Source: an uncultured Streptococcus sp.
GTDB lineage: Bacteria; Bacillota; Bacilli; Lactobacillales; Aerococcaceae
Direction: 5' to 3'
NCBI GenBank assembly: GCA_916050055.1
Contig: CAJZJY010000067.1
Location: forward strand, 1 to 6,307
Length of the DNA stretch: 6,307 bases
Below are positions 1 through 6,305 of this stretch, in pieces. How positions within the stretch are numbered: position 1 is the first letter of the stretch; every line of letters starts with the position of its first letter. Under the pieces are notes generated by a model, which had not been told where the DNA came from, did no database searches, and saw only the letters and a program-made list of their open reading frames with translations. The translations under genes were made by a program, and so were the position numbers.

Positions 1-22
1 CCTCTATGTGCAAAGATTTTTG

Positions 23-1735
23 TCATTTGCGTTCACCTTCTGCTCGTGTATCATTTTCTTGTTTAATTGCGTTTGAAATTTGTAATAGTTCTTTTGCATT
101 TTCAAGTGTTAGTGCGGTAATCGTTGTACCTGAAAGCATACGTGCAATTTCTTCTGTCCGTTCTGTTTGGTCCATCACTTTTAGAATCGTATGCGTACGT
201 TCGCCTTCTTCTACTTTTTCAATATGAATATGCGTATCCGCCATACTGGCCACTTGTGGTAAATGCGTAATACTCAACACTTGAGCATATTCAGAAATGT
301 AGTGCATTTTTGAAGCAATCGCCTGCGCCACACGTCCGCTAACTCCTGTATCCACTTCGTCAAAGATAATCGTTCCAACGATTTGTTCTTTCGTGAAGAT
401 GGACTTCATCGCTAATGTAATACGCGACAACTCCCCACCAGAAACAATCTTGCTTAGAGGCTTCAATGGTTCCCCTTTATTCGTTGAAATATAAAACTCA
501 ACAAGGTCAATCCCTGTTTCGAGTAAGGCTTCCGAAGTCTTAAATTGGATGGCAAATTGCGCATTCTCCATATAGAGACCGTGCAATTCGCTCACAATAT
601 CGGCTTCTAATCGTTTCGCCACTTCTCGACGAATGCTTGAAATCTTCTCTGCAATCGAAAAGGCTTCAAGAGTAGCTTGTTTCAATACTTTTTCTGTTTC
701 AGCAATCAATGCTTCTTTATTTTCAATCTTATTCAAAGCGTCTCTTGCTTTATCTTGGAAGGCTAGAATTTCTTCTGCATCATCCCCATATTTACGTTTT
801 AATTGATAGTAAACATCAAGACGTTCTTCGATAAAGGCAAGGCGTTCTTCGTCAAACTCAGCATTTTCAATTTCATGACGAATCGCACTTGCAGCATCCT
901 GCAGTTGATAGTAAGCCTCGCTCATTTGCGTAGAAAGTGTCTTGAAGCTTGTTGAAATCGATTCTAGGCTTTCTACTTCACGTGTCGCTTCTCCGATGGC
1001 ATCAACGCTTGAATATTCTTCCCCTTCAAGAGCAGCAAGAGCTGTTTGAAGTGCCGTTTGGATTTTTTGGAAATGAGTGAAGTATTCTTTTTCTTCACTT
1101 AATTGTTCTTCCTCACCCACATAAATATTAGCTTCTTCAATTTCTTGCAATTGGAATTTCAACATATCTACGCGTTGTGCGTCTTCCTTTTCTGCCGTTT
1201 GCAAGGCTCTAAGCTCTTGTTTGGCAGCAACCACTTTAGCGTATGCTTCATCGTACTCGCCCAACAACGAACCCATTTGATGGTGTGCAAACTCATCTAA
1301 TAGCCCTAGGTGTTTCTCTTCGTTTAATAAGAGGAAATGCTCATTTTGACCATGAATATCGATTAAATAAGGTCCGATTTGTTTAAGGAGCGCAACAGTC
1401 GCTAACTGTCCATTAATACGGCAGTTTGATTTTCCGTTTTGCAATAATTCACGTTGAATCATTAATTCATTTTCAACAACTTCAACCCCGAATTCTTGCA
1501 ACTTTTCAACAACAGCTGGATCCTCAATTCGGAAAACACCTTGAATCAAGGACTTTTCTTCACCATAACGAATCATCTCGAGCGATGCACGTTCCCCAAT
1601 TAATAGGCCAACCGCATCAATAATAATCGATTTACCAGCACCCGTTTCCCCGGTTAATACCGTCATTCCTTTTTCAAACGTACACTGAACTTCTTCGATA
1701 ATGGCAAAATTCTTAATATAAATCTCTTGAATCAA
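23..1735 (-). CDS. recN: DNA repair protein RecN (SMC-like ATPase)
   Basis: RecN is a cytoplasmic SMC-like ATPase that acts at DNA double-strand breaks and supports RecA-dependent recombinational repair. Counting from the TTG start (570 aa), the N-terminal ATPase lobe carries Walker A GETGAGKS at about 29-36 and the RecN-typical DIHGQNEH at about 126-133. A long Glu/Lys/Gln-rich coiled-coil region follows (about 150-385). The C-terminal lobe has the ABC signature VSGGELSR (about 431-438), Walker B IIFDEVDTGVSG (about 456-467) and the H-loop SITHLPQVAS (His about 491). Length matches the family (B. subtilis RecN is about 576 aa). The frame is open three codons further to a GTG at 1744, but that GTG lies inside the likely Shine-Dalgarno. 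The TTG start gives MIQEIYIKNFAIIEE, matching the usual RecN N-terminus. It is the last gene of the operon, 12 nt after tlyA, and ends in TGA. No terminator is visible in the 22 nt left in the window. ArgR, a frequent neighbour here, is missing. Confidence 0.97.
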   Translation of the reverse strand: MIQEIYIKNFAIIEEVQCTFEKGMTVLTGETGAGKSIIIDAVGLLIGERASLEMIRYGEEKSLIQGVFRIEDPAVVEKLQEFGVEVVENELMIQRELLQNGKSNCRINGQLATVALLKQIGPYLIDIHGQNEHFLLLNEEKHLGLLDEFAHHQMGSLLGEYDEAYAKVVAAKQELRALQTAEKEDAQRVDMLKFQLQEIEEANIYVGEEEQLSEEKEYFTHFQKIQTALQTALAALEGEEYSSVDAIGEATREVESLESISTSFKTLSTQMSEAYYQLQDAASAIRHEIENAEFDEERLAFIEERLDVYYQLKRKYGDDAEEILAFQDKARDALNKIENKEALIAETEKVLKQATLEAFSIAEKISSIRREVAKRLEADIVSELHGLYMENAQFAIQFKTSEALLETGIDLVEFYISTNKGEPLKPLSKIVSGGELSRITLAMKSIFTKEQIVGTIIFDEVDTGVSGRVAQAIASKMHYISEYAQVLSITHLPQVASMADTHIHIEKVEEGERTHTILKVMDQTERTEEIARMLSGTTITALTLENAKELLQISNAIKQENDTRAEGERK

Positions 1736-1740
1736 GTTCG

Positions 1741-1747
1741 TCACCCT
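1741..1747 (-). promoter_or_regulatory. Shine-Dalgarno deciding the recN start
   Basis: The minus strand reads AGGGTGA, then five bases (cgaac), then TTG at 1735. GGTGA is complementary to the 3' end of 16S rRNA, and its spacing suits the TTG. The GTG at 1744 is part of this site and has no well-placed ribosome binding site of its own. The site overlaps the tlyA stop codon (TAA, 1750-1748), so recN translation is probably coupled to tlyA. Confidence 0.6.
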
Positions 1748-2563
1748 TTACTTTTTTAATCGTTGCGCTTCTTTAACCGTCTCACGCGCGAGTTCTTCAA
1801 ATGAATGAACCTCACTTGGAGCCGTATTTTTTAAATGCGCTAAAAATTCAATATTCCCACTTCCACCAGTAATTGGTGAATACGTTACTTTCTCGACAGT
1901 GAATCCAATTTGTTCACTAAAGCTTAAAATATCTACTAATACATCTTCATGTACTTTTGGATCGCTAACAATTCCTTTTTTCCCGATGCGCTCACGACCT
2001 GCTTCGAATTGCGGTTTAATCAACACGAGCACGTCTCCGCCTTCTTTTAGAATTGGTTTTAACGGCGGTAAAATAAGTTTCAACGAGATAAACGATACGT
2101 CAATTGAAGCCACATCTGGTTGTCCTTTTGTGAAATCATCTGGAGTTGCGAAACGGAAATTCATACGCTCCATGACAACGACACGTTCATCTTGGCGAAG
2201 TTTATAATCTAATTGGTTATACCCTACATCGAGTGCATAACTTTGTTTAGCCCCATTTTGTAAGGCCGCGTCTGTAAAGCCACCTGTAGAAGCACCGATA
2301 TCAAGTAAAATCTTTCCATCGACACTGACATCGAATTCTTTTAAGGCTTTTTCTAATTTCAACCCACCACGAGATACATATTTTAACGGTTCACCTTTAA
2401 TCATTAATGAACTCGTCACAGGAATTTTCTCCCCTGGTTTATCGTAACGGTTATGATTCACCGCATCCACAATCTGTCCCGCCATGACAAGACGTTTTGC
2501 TTTTTCTCTGGAATCTGTCAATCCCTGTTGGACGACTAGAATATCCACACGTTCTTTTTCCAT
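1748..2563 (-). CDS. tlyA: TlyA-family rRNA 2'-O-methyltransferase (S4 + FtsJ-like domains)
   Basis: The 271-aa protein belongs to the TlyA/YqxC family, annotated as a hemolysin or as a 16S/23S rRNA 2'-O-ribose methyltransferase that uses S-adenosylmethionine. Residues about 1-60 form an S4 RNA-binding domain (RVDILVVQQGLTDSREKAKR). An FtsJ-like Rossmann methyltransferase domain follows. The SAM motif DIGASTGGF is at 88-96. The catalytic K-D-K-E tetrad is visible as Lys69 (SRGGLKLEKAL), Asp155 (SIDVSFISL), Lys183 (LIKPQFEAGR) and Glu239 (GNIEFL). The ATG at 2563 is preceded by AGGAG with 6-nt spacing, and the gene begins 9 nt after the ispA stop. Rhodococcal and mycobacterial TlyA proteins methylate C1409 and C1920 and so confer capreomycin sensitivity; whether this Firmicutes member has the same targets is inference. 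In this operon the gene is normally followed by argR, which is absent here. Confidence 0.93.
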   Translation of the reverse strand: MEKERVDILVVQQGLTDSREKAKRLVMAGQIVDAVNHNRYDKPGEKIPVTSSLMIKGEPLKYVSRGGLKLEKALKEFDVSVDGKILLDIGASTGGFTDAALQNGAKQSYALDVGYNQLDYKLRQDERVVVMERMNFRFATPDDFTKGQPDVASIDVSFISLKLILPPLKPILKEGGDVLVLIKPQFEAGRERIGKKGIVSDPKVHEDVLVDILSFSEQIGFTVEKVTYSPITGGSGNIEFLAHLKNTAPSEVHSFEELARETVKEAQRLKK

Positions 2564-2572
2564 TTGTTACTC

Positions 2573-3451
2573 CTATATTTCTAAATACGTTAAAAATTCA
2601 ACGAGTAGCGCCTTTGTTTGTTGATTTGCTGGTGTAAACTCAACTTCCTCTAACGTACGCTTACAAGACGAAATTTCGCTTGCTAAGGCATCTTTTGCGC
2701 CTTCTACTCCTAAGAGACTAGGATACGTATTTTTACTAAGTTCTGAATCCTTACCTGTTTCTTTACCAGTTTGCTCACTTGTCCAGCACACATCTTGCAA
2801 GTCGTTTTGAATTTGGAATGCTAGGCCAAAGTGAGTCGCATATGAAACAAAAGCTTCTTTCATCTTCGCATCATCGATAAATAGATTTCCAAGACGAACA
2901 GCAGCTAGTAATAACTCGCCTGTTTTCTCACGATGGATTTCTTTCATTTGTTCCAAAGTAATCGTCACTTCTTCACTAGCAATATCTTTCATTTGCCCTG
3001 AAATCATGCCACTCATCCCAGAAGCGCTCGATAAAATCTTCACGGCTTCCACTAATTGATGAGCTTGTAAGTTGGCATTTGCTGCCACTTCGAATGCTAA
3101 TGTCAGTAATGCATCCCCAGCTAAAATCGCAGTGGCTTCATCAAAAGCCTTATGCACGGTTGGACGACCACGACGAAGGTCATCGTCATCCATCCCTGGT
3201 AAGTCATCATGAATGAGTGAATACGTATGAATCATCTCTAAGGCACATGCCAAGTCTAACGCCGCTTCATTTGTTAACGTTCCAGAAGCTCCAACTGCAA
3301 GTGTCAAGAGCGGTCTAATGCGTTTCCCACCGGATTGAACGGCGTATAGCATCGCTTCTTTCAACCTTGCATCTGAAGTTCTTTTTTCAATCAGCTGCGT
3401 TAAATGAAGTGCTACGTCTTGTTGAAGTTGTTGAATAACATCCTTCACCAT
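2573..3451 (-). CDS. ispA: Farnesyl diphosphate synthase (trans-isoprenyl diphosphate synthase)
   Basis: This enzyme condenses DMAPP/GPP with IPP to make FPP, the precursor for undecaprenyl phosphate and other isoprenoids. With the ATG at 3451 it is 292 aa, the usual length. Visible motifs are GGKRIRP (about 41-47), which binds IPP; the first Asp-rich motif DDLPGMD (82-88), with the two-residue insertion typical of bacterial FPP synthases; GQ in SGQMKD (about 152); and Lys-Thr in REKTGEL (176-177). A Tyr five residues before the first Asp-rich motif (HTYSLIHDD) is the known chain-length determinant and fits a C15 product. The second Asp-rich motif is unusual: NDLQD (216-220) instead of DDxxD. 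The frame is open nine codons upstream to an ATG at 3478, but that ATG has no ribosome binding site and would overlap xseB by 23 nt. The 3451 ATG follows AGAGG at 9-nt spacing and lies 4 nt after the xseB stop. Bacillus has dxs downstream; its absence here fits a mevalonate-pathway organism, which is inference. Confidence 0.95.
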   Translation of the reverse strand: MVKDVIQQLQQDVALHLTQLIEKRTSDARLKEAMLYAVQSGGKRIRPLLTLAVGASGTLTNEAALDLACALEMIHTYSLIHDDLPGMDDDDLRRGRPTVHKAFDEATAILAGDALLTLAFEVAANANLQAHQLVEAVKILSSASGMSGMISGQMKDIASEEVTITLEQMKEIHREKTGELLLAAVRLGNLFIDDAKMKEAFVSYATHFGLAFQIQNDLQDVCWTSEQTGKETGKDSELSKNTYPSLLGVEGAKDALASEISSCKRTLEEVEFTPANQQTKALLVEFLTYLEI

Positions 3452-3455
3452 ACGA

Positions 3456-3668
3456 CTATGCCTCTTTTCCTTCTGCATTCACTGTAATCATTGCACGAAC
3501 GGTTTCTTCGGCTTTTGTCAATGTTTCATTACATAACTGGCTTAATTCCATTCCTTCTTTAAATTTATCAAGCGCTTCGTCTAAAGGAACATTTCCGCTT
3601 TCTAATTGGCGCACGATTTGTTCTAAGGCACCCATTGCTTCTTCGAATTTCATTTCTTTTTTAGCCAT
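3456..3668 (-). CDS. xseB: Exodeoxyribonuclease VII small subunit
   Basis: The 70-aa protein is the small subunit of exonuclease VII, which degrades single-stranded DNA in both directions in the cytoplasm. Several small subunits bind each XseA chain along its helical region. The sequence shows the family core: KFEEAMGALEQIVRQLESG, then NVPLDEALDKFKEGMELSQLC, then a third helix. Length is typical (about 70-80 aa), and the protein has no catalytic residues, as expected. The ATG overlaps the xseA stop in a TAATG arrangement and is preceded by AAGGAGAG with 6-nt spacing. This implies stop-restart coupling that would help set subunit supply. It ends in TAG, 4 nt before the ispA ATG. Confidence 0.96.
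   Translation of the reverse strand: MAKKEMKFEEAMGALEQIVRQLESGNVPLDEALDKFKEGMELSQLCNETLTKAEETVRAMITVNAEGKEA
3461..3465 (-). promoter_or_regulatory. Shine-Dalgarno deciding the ispA start
   Basis: AGAGG lies inside the 3' end of xseB, nine bases before the ATG at 3451. The upstream in-frame ATG at 3478 has no purine-rich site before it. This supports the shorter 292-aa product and translational coupling to xseB. Confidence 0.55.
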
Positions 3669-5002
3669 TATAAACTCTCCTTATTTTTTGCTGTGACAGT
3701 AGCATTCACTAAACCATCACTGAGTCTGATTTCAATTGGTTGTTTTTCTTCAATTTGGTCAATAGATTTTACGATATCGCCGTCTTTAAATACGATACCG
3801 TAACCACGTGTCATAATCTTTAATGGACTGAGTAAATCTAATTTCTCCACTAATTGTTGGAATCTGATTTGCTTATCTTGCAAGTAATTTTGATTGCTAT
3901 CAACTAATTGCTTATGCAACCATTCGAGTTTTTGCTTTTGTTGAATTAAGATTTGTTCTGGCGACACTAATTGCAGGCGGTGCGTAAATTGCATCGACTG
4001 TTGTTTTGCCAAGTGAAGTCTTTGTTGCATGCCTTGCATTAGTTTTAATCGCAGTTGATCGACTTGTTGTGCATAGACTTCATACATCCGCTCTGGTTTT
4101 ACGAAAATACCCGACTTTTCTAGTTTACTTAATAACTCTTTACGAGTATTCAACTGGTTCAGCATCGTCGTTTGCAAGCGCCCTGTTAAATTTCCAAGTT
4201 TTAAATGAATCTCATTTAAAACCGGCGTTGCAAGTTCTGCTGCGGCAGTTGGTGTAGCTGCGCGTTGGTCAGCAGCAAAGTCTGTTAAAGTCGTATCTGT
4301 TTCATGCCCTACACTGGAGATAATAGGTAGTGAGAATGAAGCGACACGTCTTACAACCGGTTCCTCATTAAAGGCCCATAAATCTTCGATGGAACCTCCA
4401 CCACGACCAATGATAACCACATCGGCATCCGACTGTTCGACTAAGTCTAAGTTTTTAAGAATACTTGGAACCGCGTGTACTCCTTGCACCACGGTTGGAT
4501 ATAACACGAGTTGCGCGATTGGGAAACGACGTGCAACCGTTGTTTGAATATCTCGGATAACAGCACCTGTATCACTGGTTAAAATCGCAATTTTCTTTGG
4601 AAATACAGGAATTGGTTTCTTCGGTCCAGCAAATAAGCCTTCTTCCGTTAATTTCTTTTTCAACTGTTCATAGGCTTGATAAAGAGCTCCAACACCATCT
4701 GGTTCCATGTGCTCGATAATCATTTGGTATTTCCCAGATTTCTCATATACCGTTACGCGCCCAATCACAAGAACCTTCATTCCTTCTTCTGGTTGGAATT
4801 GAATTTTCTTGTACGCTCCTTGGAACATCGTTGCAGCGATAATGGCATTTTCATCCTTCAAGTTGAAATACTTATGCACACTATTTTTATTAAAGTTCGA
4901 AATTTCTCCCGTCAAGTAAACGCGGTCTAAGTGCGGATCACGGTCAAATTTAGTTTTAATATACTTCGTCAGCGCACTGACGGTTAAGTATTCTTGTTCC
5001 AT
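3668..5002 (-). CDS. xseA: Exodeoxyribonuclease VII large (catalytic) subunit
   Basis: XseA is the catalytic subunit of exonuclease VII, a metal-independent nuclease that trims single-stranded DNA to short oligonucleotides. The 444-aa protein has an N-terminal OB-fold that binds ssDNA (about 1-100, including VYLTGEISNF and HKYFNLKD). The nuclease core follows, with LTSDTGAVIRDI (141-152), GRGGGSIEDLWAFNEE (199-214) and the highly conserved SVGHETDTTLTDFAAD (230-245) plus a TPTAAAELATP stretch (250-260). A long Gln/Leu-rich coiled-coil arm (about 262-390) is where XseB docks. The C-terminus has the usual RGYGIV (399-404). Length is normal (B. subtilis is about 448 aa) and no conserved block is missing. 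The ATG at 5002 follows AAGGAG at 6-nt spacing and lies 3 nt after the folD stop. The TAA overlaps the xseB ATG by one base. Confidence 0.97.
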   Translation of the reverse strand: MEQEYLTVSALTKYIKTKFDRDPHLDRVYLTGEISNFNKNSVHKYFNLKDENAIIAATMFQGAYKKIQFQPEEGMKVLVIGRVTVYEKSGKYQMIIEHMEPDGVGALYQAYEQLKKKLTEEGLFAGPKKPIPVFPKKIAILTSDTGAVIRDIQTTVARRFPIAQLVLYPTVVQGVHAVPSILKNLDLVEQSDADVVIIGRGGGSIEDLWAFNEEPVVRRVASFSLPIISSVGHETDTTLTDFAADQRAATPTAAAELATPVLNEIHLKLGNLTGRLQTTMLNQLNTRKELLSKLEKSGIFVKPERMYEVYAQQVDQLRLKLMQGMQQRLHLAKQQSMQFTHRLQLVSPEQILIQQKQKLEWLHKQLVDSNQNYLQDKQIRFQQLVEKLDLLSPLKIMTRGYGIVFKDGDIVKSIDQIEEKQPIEIRLSDGLVNATVTAKNKESL

Positions 5003-5005
5003 GTC

Positions 5006-5854
5006 CTACTCCTTCTTACTTTTTGCATTTTTTACGGTTTGCGCTAGTAACATTGCTATCGTCATTGGGCCCACCCCACCTGGAACAGGTGTGATTGCAC
5101 TTGTGAGTGGTGCCACTTCATCGAAGAGGGCGTCACCACAGAGTTTTCCTGCTTCATTACGGTTAATGCCGACATCGATCACAACGGCTCCTTCTTTCAC
5201 GAAGTCTTTTGTAATGAGTCCAGCTTTTCCGACTGCACTAATCAAAATATCAGCACGTTTAGCAACTTGGGCTAAATCTTTAGTACGGCTATGGCAAACT
5301 GTAACTGTCGCACCATGATTCAATCCTAAAAGTGCCATTGGACGGCCGACTATCGTACTTTGGCCGATAATCACCATCTCTTTTCCAACAAGATTAATAT
5401 TATATTCTTTGAAGAATTCCATGATTCCTTGCGGTGTACACGGAACAATCGATTCATCCTTTTGCAGTAACTTCCCCAAGTTCACTGGATGGAATCCGTC
5501 CACATCTTTTTCAGGAACAATCGCTTCTAAGACAGCATCAGTATCGATATGTTTTGGCAAGGGCAATTGCACCAAAATTCCGTGAATGCTTGCGTCATGA
5601 TTGAGCTTATTCACGTATTCTAATAACTCTTCTTGTGTCGTTTCTTCGCTGAGTCGAATCACGTTTGAATGAATGCCTACTTCTGTTGCTGCACGTTCTT
5701 TGTTACGCACGTACACTTGGCTAGCTGGGTCTTCTCCAACAAGAATTACTGTTAGTGAAGGTGTGACTCCACTTTTAGAAAGTTGTTCTACTTCCTGTTT
5801 TAGTCCTTCTCTTATTTTTCCAGCTAATGCTTTCCCATCTAGAATTTGCGTCAT
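5006..5854 (-). CDS. folD: Bifunctional methylenetetrahydrofolate dehydrogenase / methenyltetrahydrofolate cyclohydrolase
   Basis: FolD interconverts 5,10-methylene-THF, 5,10-methenyl-THF and 10-formyl-THF using NADP, supplying one-carbon units for purine and formyl-methionine synthesis in the cytoplasm. The 282-aa protein is full length. The catalytic motif YVRNK gives Tyr48 and Lys52; VQLPLP has Gln96 (95-100); and the folate-site Asp119 is in KDVDGFHP. The dinucleotide-binding loop is GQSTIVGRP (164-172), followed by HSRT (188-191), and the C-terminal signature PVPGGVGPMT is at 256-265. The loop has Gln165 where many homologues have Arg (GRSxIVG). E. coli has Ala there, so this need not alter function. 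The ATG at 5854 is preceded by AAGGAGA at good spacing. It is the first gene of the operon visible here. nusB, a common upstream neighbour, is not in the window; the upstream side is the AT-rich leader and then the hairpin block. Confidence 0.97.
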   Translation of the reverse strand: MTQILDGKALAGKIREGLKQEVEQLSKSGVTPSLTVILVGEDPASQVYVRNKERAATEVGIHSNVIRLSEETTQEELLEYVNKLNHDASIHGILVQLPLPKHIDTDAVLEAIVPEKDVDGFHPVNLGKLLQKDESIVPCTPQGIMEFFKEYNINLVGKEMVIIGQSTIVGRPMALLGLNHGATVTVCHSRTKDLAQVAKRADILISAVGKAGLITKDFVKEGAVVIDVGINRNEAGKLCGDALFDEVAPLTSAITPVPGGVGPMTIAMLLAQTVKNAKSKKE

Positions 5855-5932
5855 AGAAGTCTCCTTTTTCTTAAAATAATGTTGTTAAATTGATAAAAAT
5901 AAAATATGTATGGTGAAATTAACAAATGTGTG

Positions 5933-5952
5933 AATTATCATATATGATAATT
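5933..5952. promoter_or_regulatory. Perfect 20-bp AT-rich palindrome upstream of folD
   Basis: AATTATCATATATGATAATT is a perfect 10+10 inverted repeat, about 80 nt before the folD ATG. The symmetry stops at both ends (G on the left, T on the right). It has the size and form of an operator for a dimeric regulator, and it overlaps the possible -10 of the nearer candidate promoter. On the plus strand six T residues follow (5951-5956), but a stem of A-T pairs is too weak for a normal terminator. The binding protein, if any, cannot be named from this sequence. Confidence 0.45.
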
Positions 5953-5967
5953 TTTTAGTGCATTCAA
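5939..5967 (-). promoter_or_regulatory. Candidate proximal folD promoter
   Basis: On the minus strand, TTGAAT (5967-5962) is followed after 17 nt by TATATG (5944-5939); an alternative -10, TATGAT, sits at 5942-5937 with a 19-nt spacer. Transcription would start about 75 nt before the folD ATG. The -10 lies inside the 20-bp palindrome, which would make repression by a palindrome-binding protein plausible. The match to sigma-A consensus is moderate and the region is AT-rich, so chance matches are likely. Confidence 0.25.
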
Positions 5968-6018
5968 TGGGGTGTGACATGACTTAGGCGCGGTGGTTTA
6001 TTACTGCAAATAATTTAT

Positions 6019-6048
6019 ATTGTATTGTCTTATAGATTAACCATTCAA
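6019..6048 (-). promoter_or_regulatory. Candidate distal folD operon promoter
   Basis: On the minus strand, TTGAAT (6048-6043) and TACAAT (6024-6019) are separated by 18 nt, a fair sigma-A match. Transcription would begin near 6012 and give a leader of about 158 nt before folD that includes the palindrome. It lies just downstream of the hairpin block, so the block would be outside the transcript. Confidence 0.35.
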
Positions 6049-6072
6049 TATCATTTGCAATGCCCACGACCC

Positions 6073-6097
6073 AAATCCTTCGCACTGTGAAGGATTT
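6073..6097. repeat. Hairpin A with GCACTGT loop
   Basis: AAATCCTTC (6073-6081) pairs perfectly with GAAGGATTT (6089-6097) across the 7-nt loop GCACTGT. The loop and the three closing pairs (core TTCGCACTGTGAA, 6079-6091) are identical to those of the hairpin at 6143-6167, while the outer stem differs. There is no strong T-run on either side, so it is not an obvious intrinsic terminator. Confidence 0.7.
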
Positions 6098-6102
6098 TGC
6101 AC

Positions 6103-6117
6103 GACTCGTCCCGAGTC
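6103..6117. repeat. Short hairpin with 6-bp stem
   Basis: GACTCG (6103-6108) and CGAGTC (6112-6117) form a perfect 6-bp stem with the 3-nt loop TCC. It sits between the two GCACTGT hairpins and adds to the structured character of the block. Confidence 0.5.
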
Positions 6118-6142
6118 CCTTGCGTCATATCAGTCCAGTGAC

Positions 6143-6167
6143 CCACAATTCGCACTGTGAATTGTGG
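6143..6167. repeat. Hairpin B with GCACTGT loop
   Basis: CCACAATTC (6143-6151) pairs perfectly with GAATTGTGG (6159-6167) across the loop GCACTGT. It has the same stem length, loop and 13-nt core as hairpin A, offset by exactly 70 nt, but six different outer stem pairs. That pattern, the same shape with complementary sequence changes, is what selection on structure would leave. Confidence 0.7.
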
Positions 6168-6206
6168 CCAAGCGTTCGCCCTCGTATCCTGTTTGTAGTT
6201 GAGCTC

Positions 6207-6305
6207 GCAATCGCAGAAATGGCGTGCGTTTCCCGAAACATCCGCAGAACGTTTCACGTTCCTTCCGGTGTTCCGGTCCAACGTTCCATTTCTGAACGCG
6301 ATTGC
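6207..6305. repeat. Long interrupted inverted repeat enclosing smaller stems
   Basis: GCAATCGC (6207-6214) pairs with GCGATTGC (6298-6305), and AGAAATGG (6215-6222) pairs with CCATTTCT (6286-6293). Together they make 16 base pairs interrupted only by a 4-nt bulge (GAAC, 6294-6297). The 63-nt interior holds further stems: GTTTC/GAAAC (6228-6239), GAACGT/ACGTTC with loop TTC (6247-6261) and CCGG/CCGG (6265-6276). The result is a branched fold closed by the outer arms, in one or both strands. GAGC (6201-6204) could also pair with GCTC (6304-6307) in an alternative register, and pairing may continue past the window. Confidence 0.55.

Noticed and set aside
1899..2207. Plus-strand open frames lying opposite the six operon genes, such as this 102-codon one
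   Set aside because: They are antisense shadows of strongly conserved genes, have no ribosome binding sites or recognisable domains, and would need wholesale overlap with tlyA, recN, xseA or folD.
3452..3478. Longer ispA starting at ATG 3478 (301 aa)
   Set aside because: No ribosome binding site precedes it, and it would overlap xseB by 23 nt. The internal ATG at 3451 has a good site and gives the usual family length.
5360..5362. Gln165 instead of Arg in the folD nucleotide-binding loop (GQSTIVG)
   Set aside because: This position varies in working FolD enzymes (Ala in E. coli), and all catalytic residues are present, so it is not evidence of altered function.
5933..5956. Intrinsic terminator on the plus strand (palindrome followed by T6)
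   Set aside because: The stem is almost all A-T with at most a 4-nt loop, too weak for an intrinsic terminator, and no plus-strand gene ends upstream of it.
5962..6015. Tetrahydrofolate riboswitch near folD
   Set aside because: A plus-strand stretch with AATGGG and GCGCGGTG slightly recalls conserved parts of the THF riboswitch, but it points away from folD, and the 5' half and closing P1 stem are not visible. The folD-sense strand shows no match.
6051..6281. 76-codon minus-strand open frame in the hairpin block
   Set aside because: It starts at TTG without a convincing Shine-Dalgarno, has unusual Cys- and Arg-rich composition unlike the neighbouring genes, and its sequence is largely dictated by inverted repeats. 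I therefore do not call it a gene.
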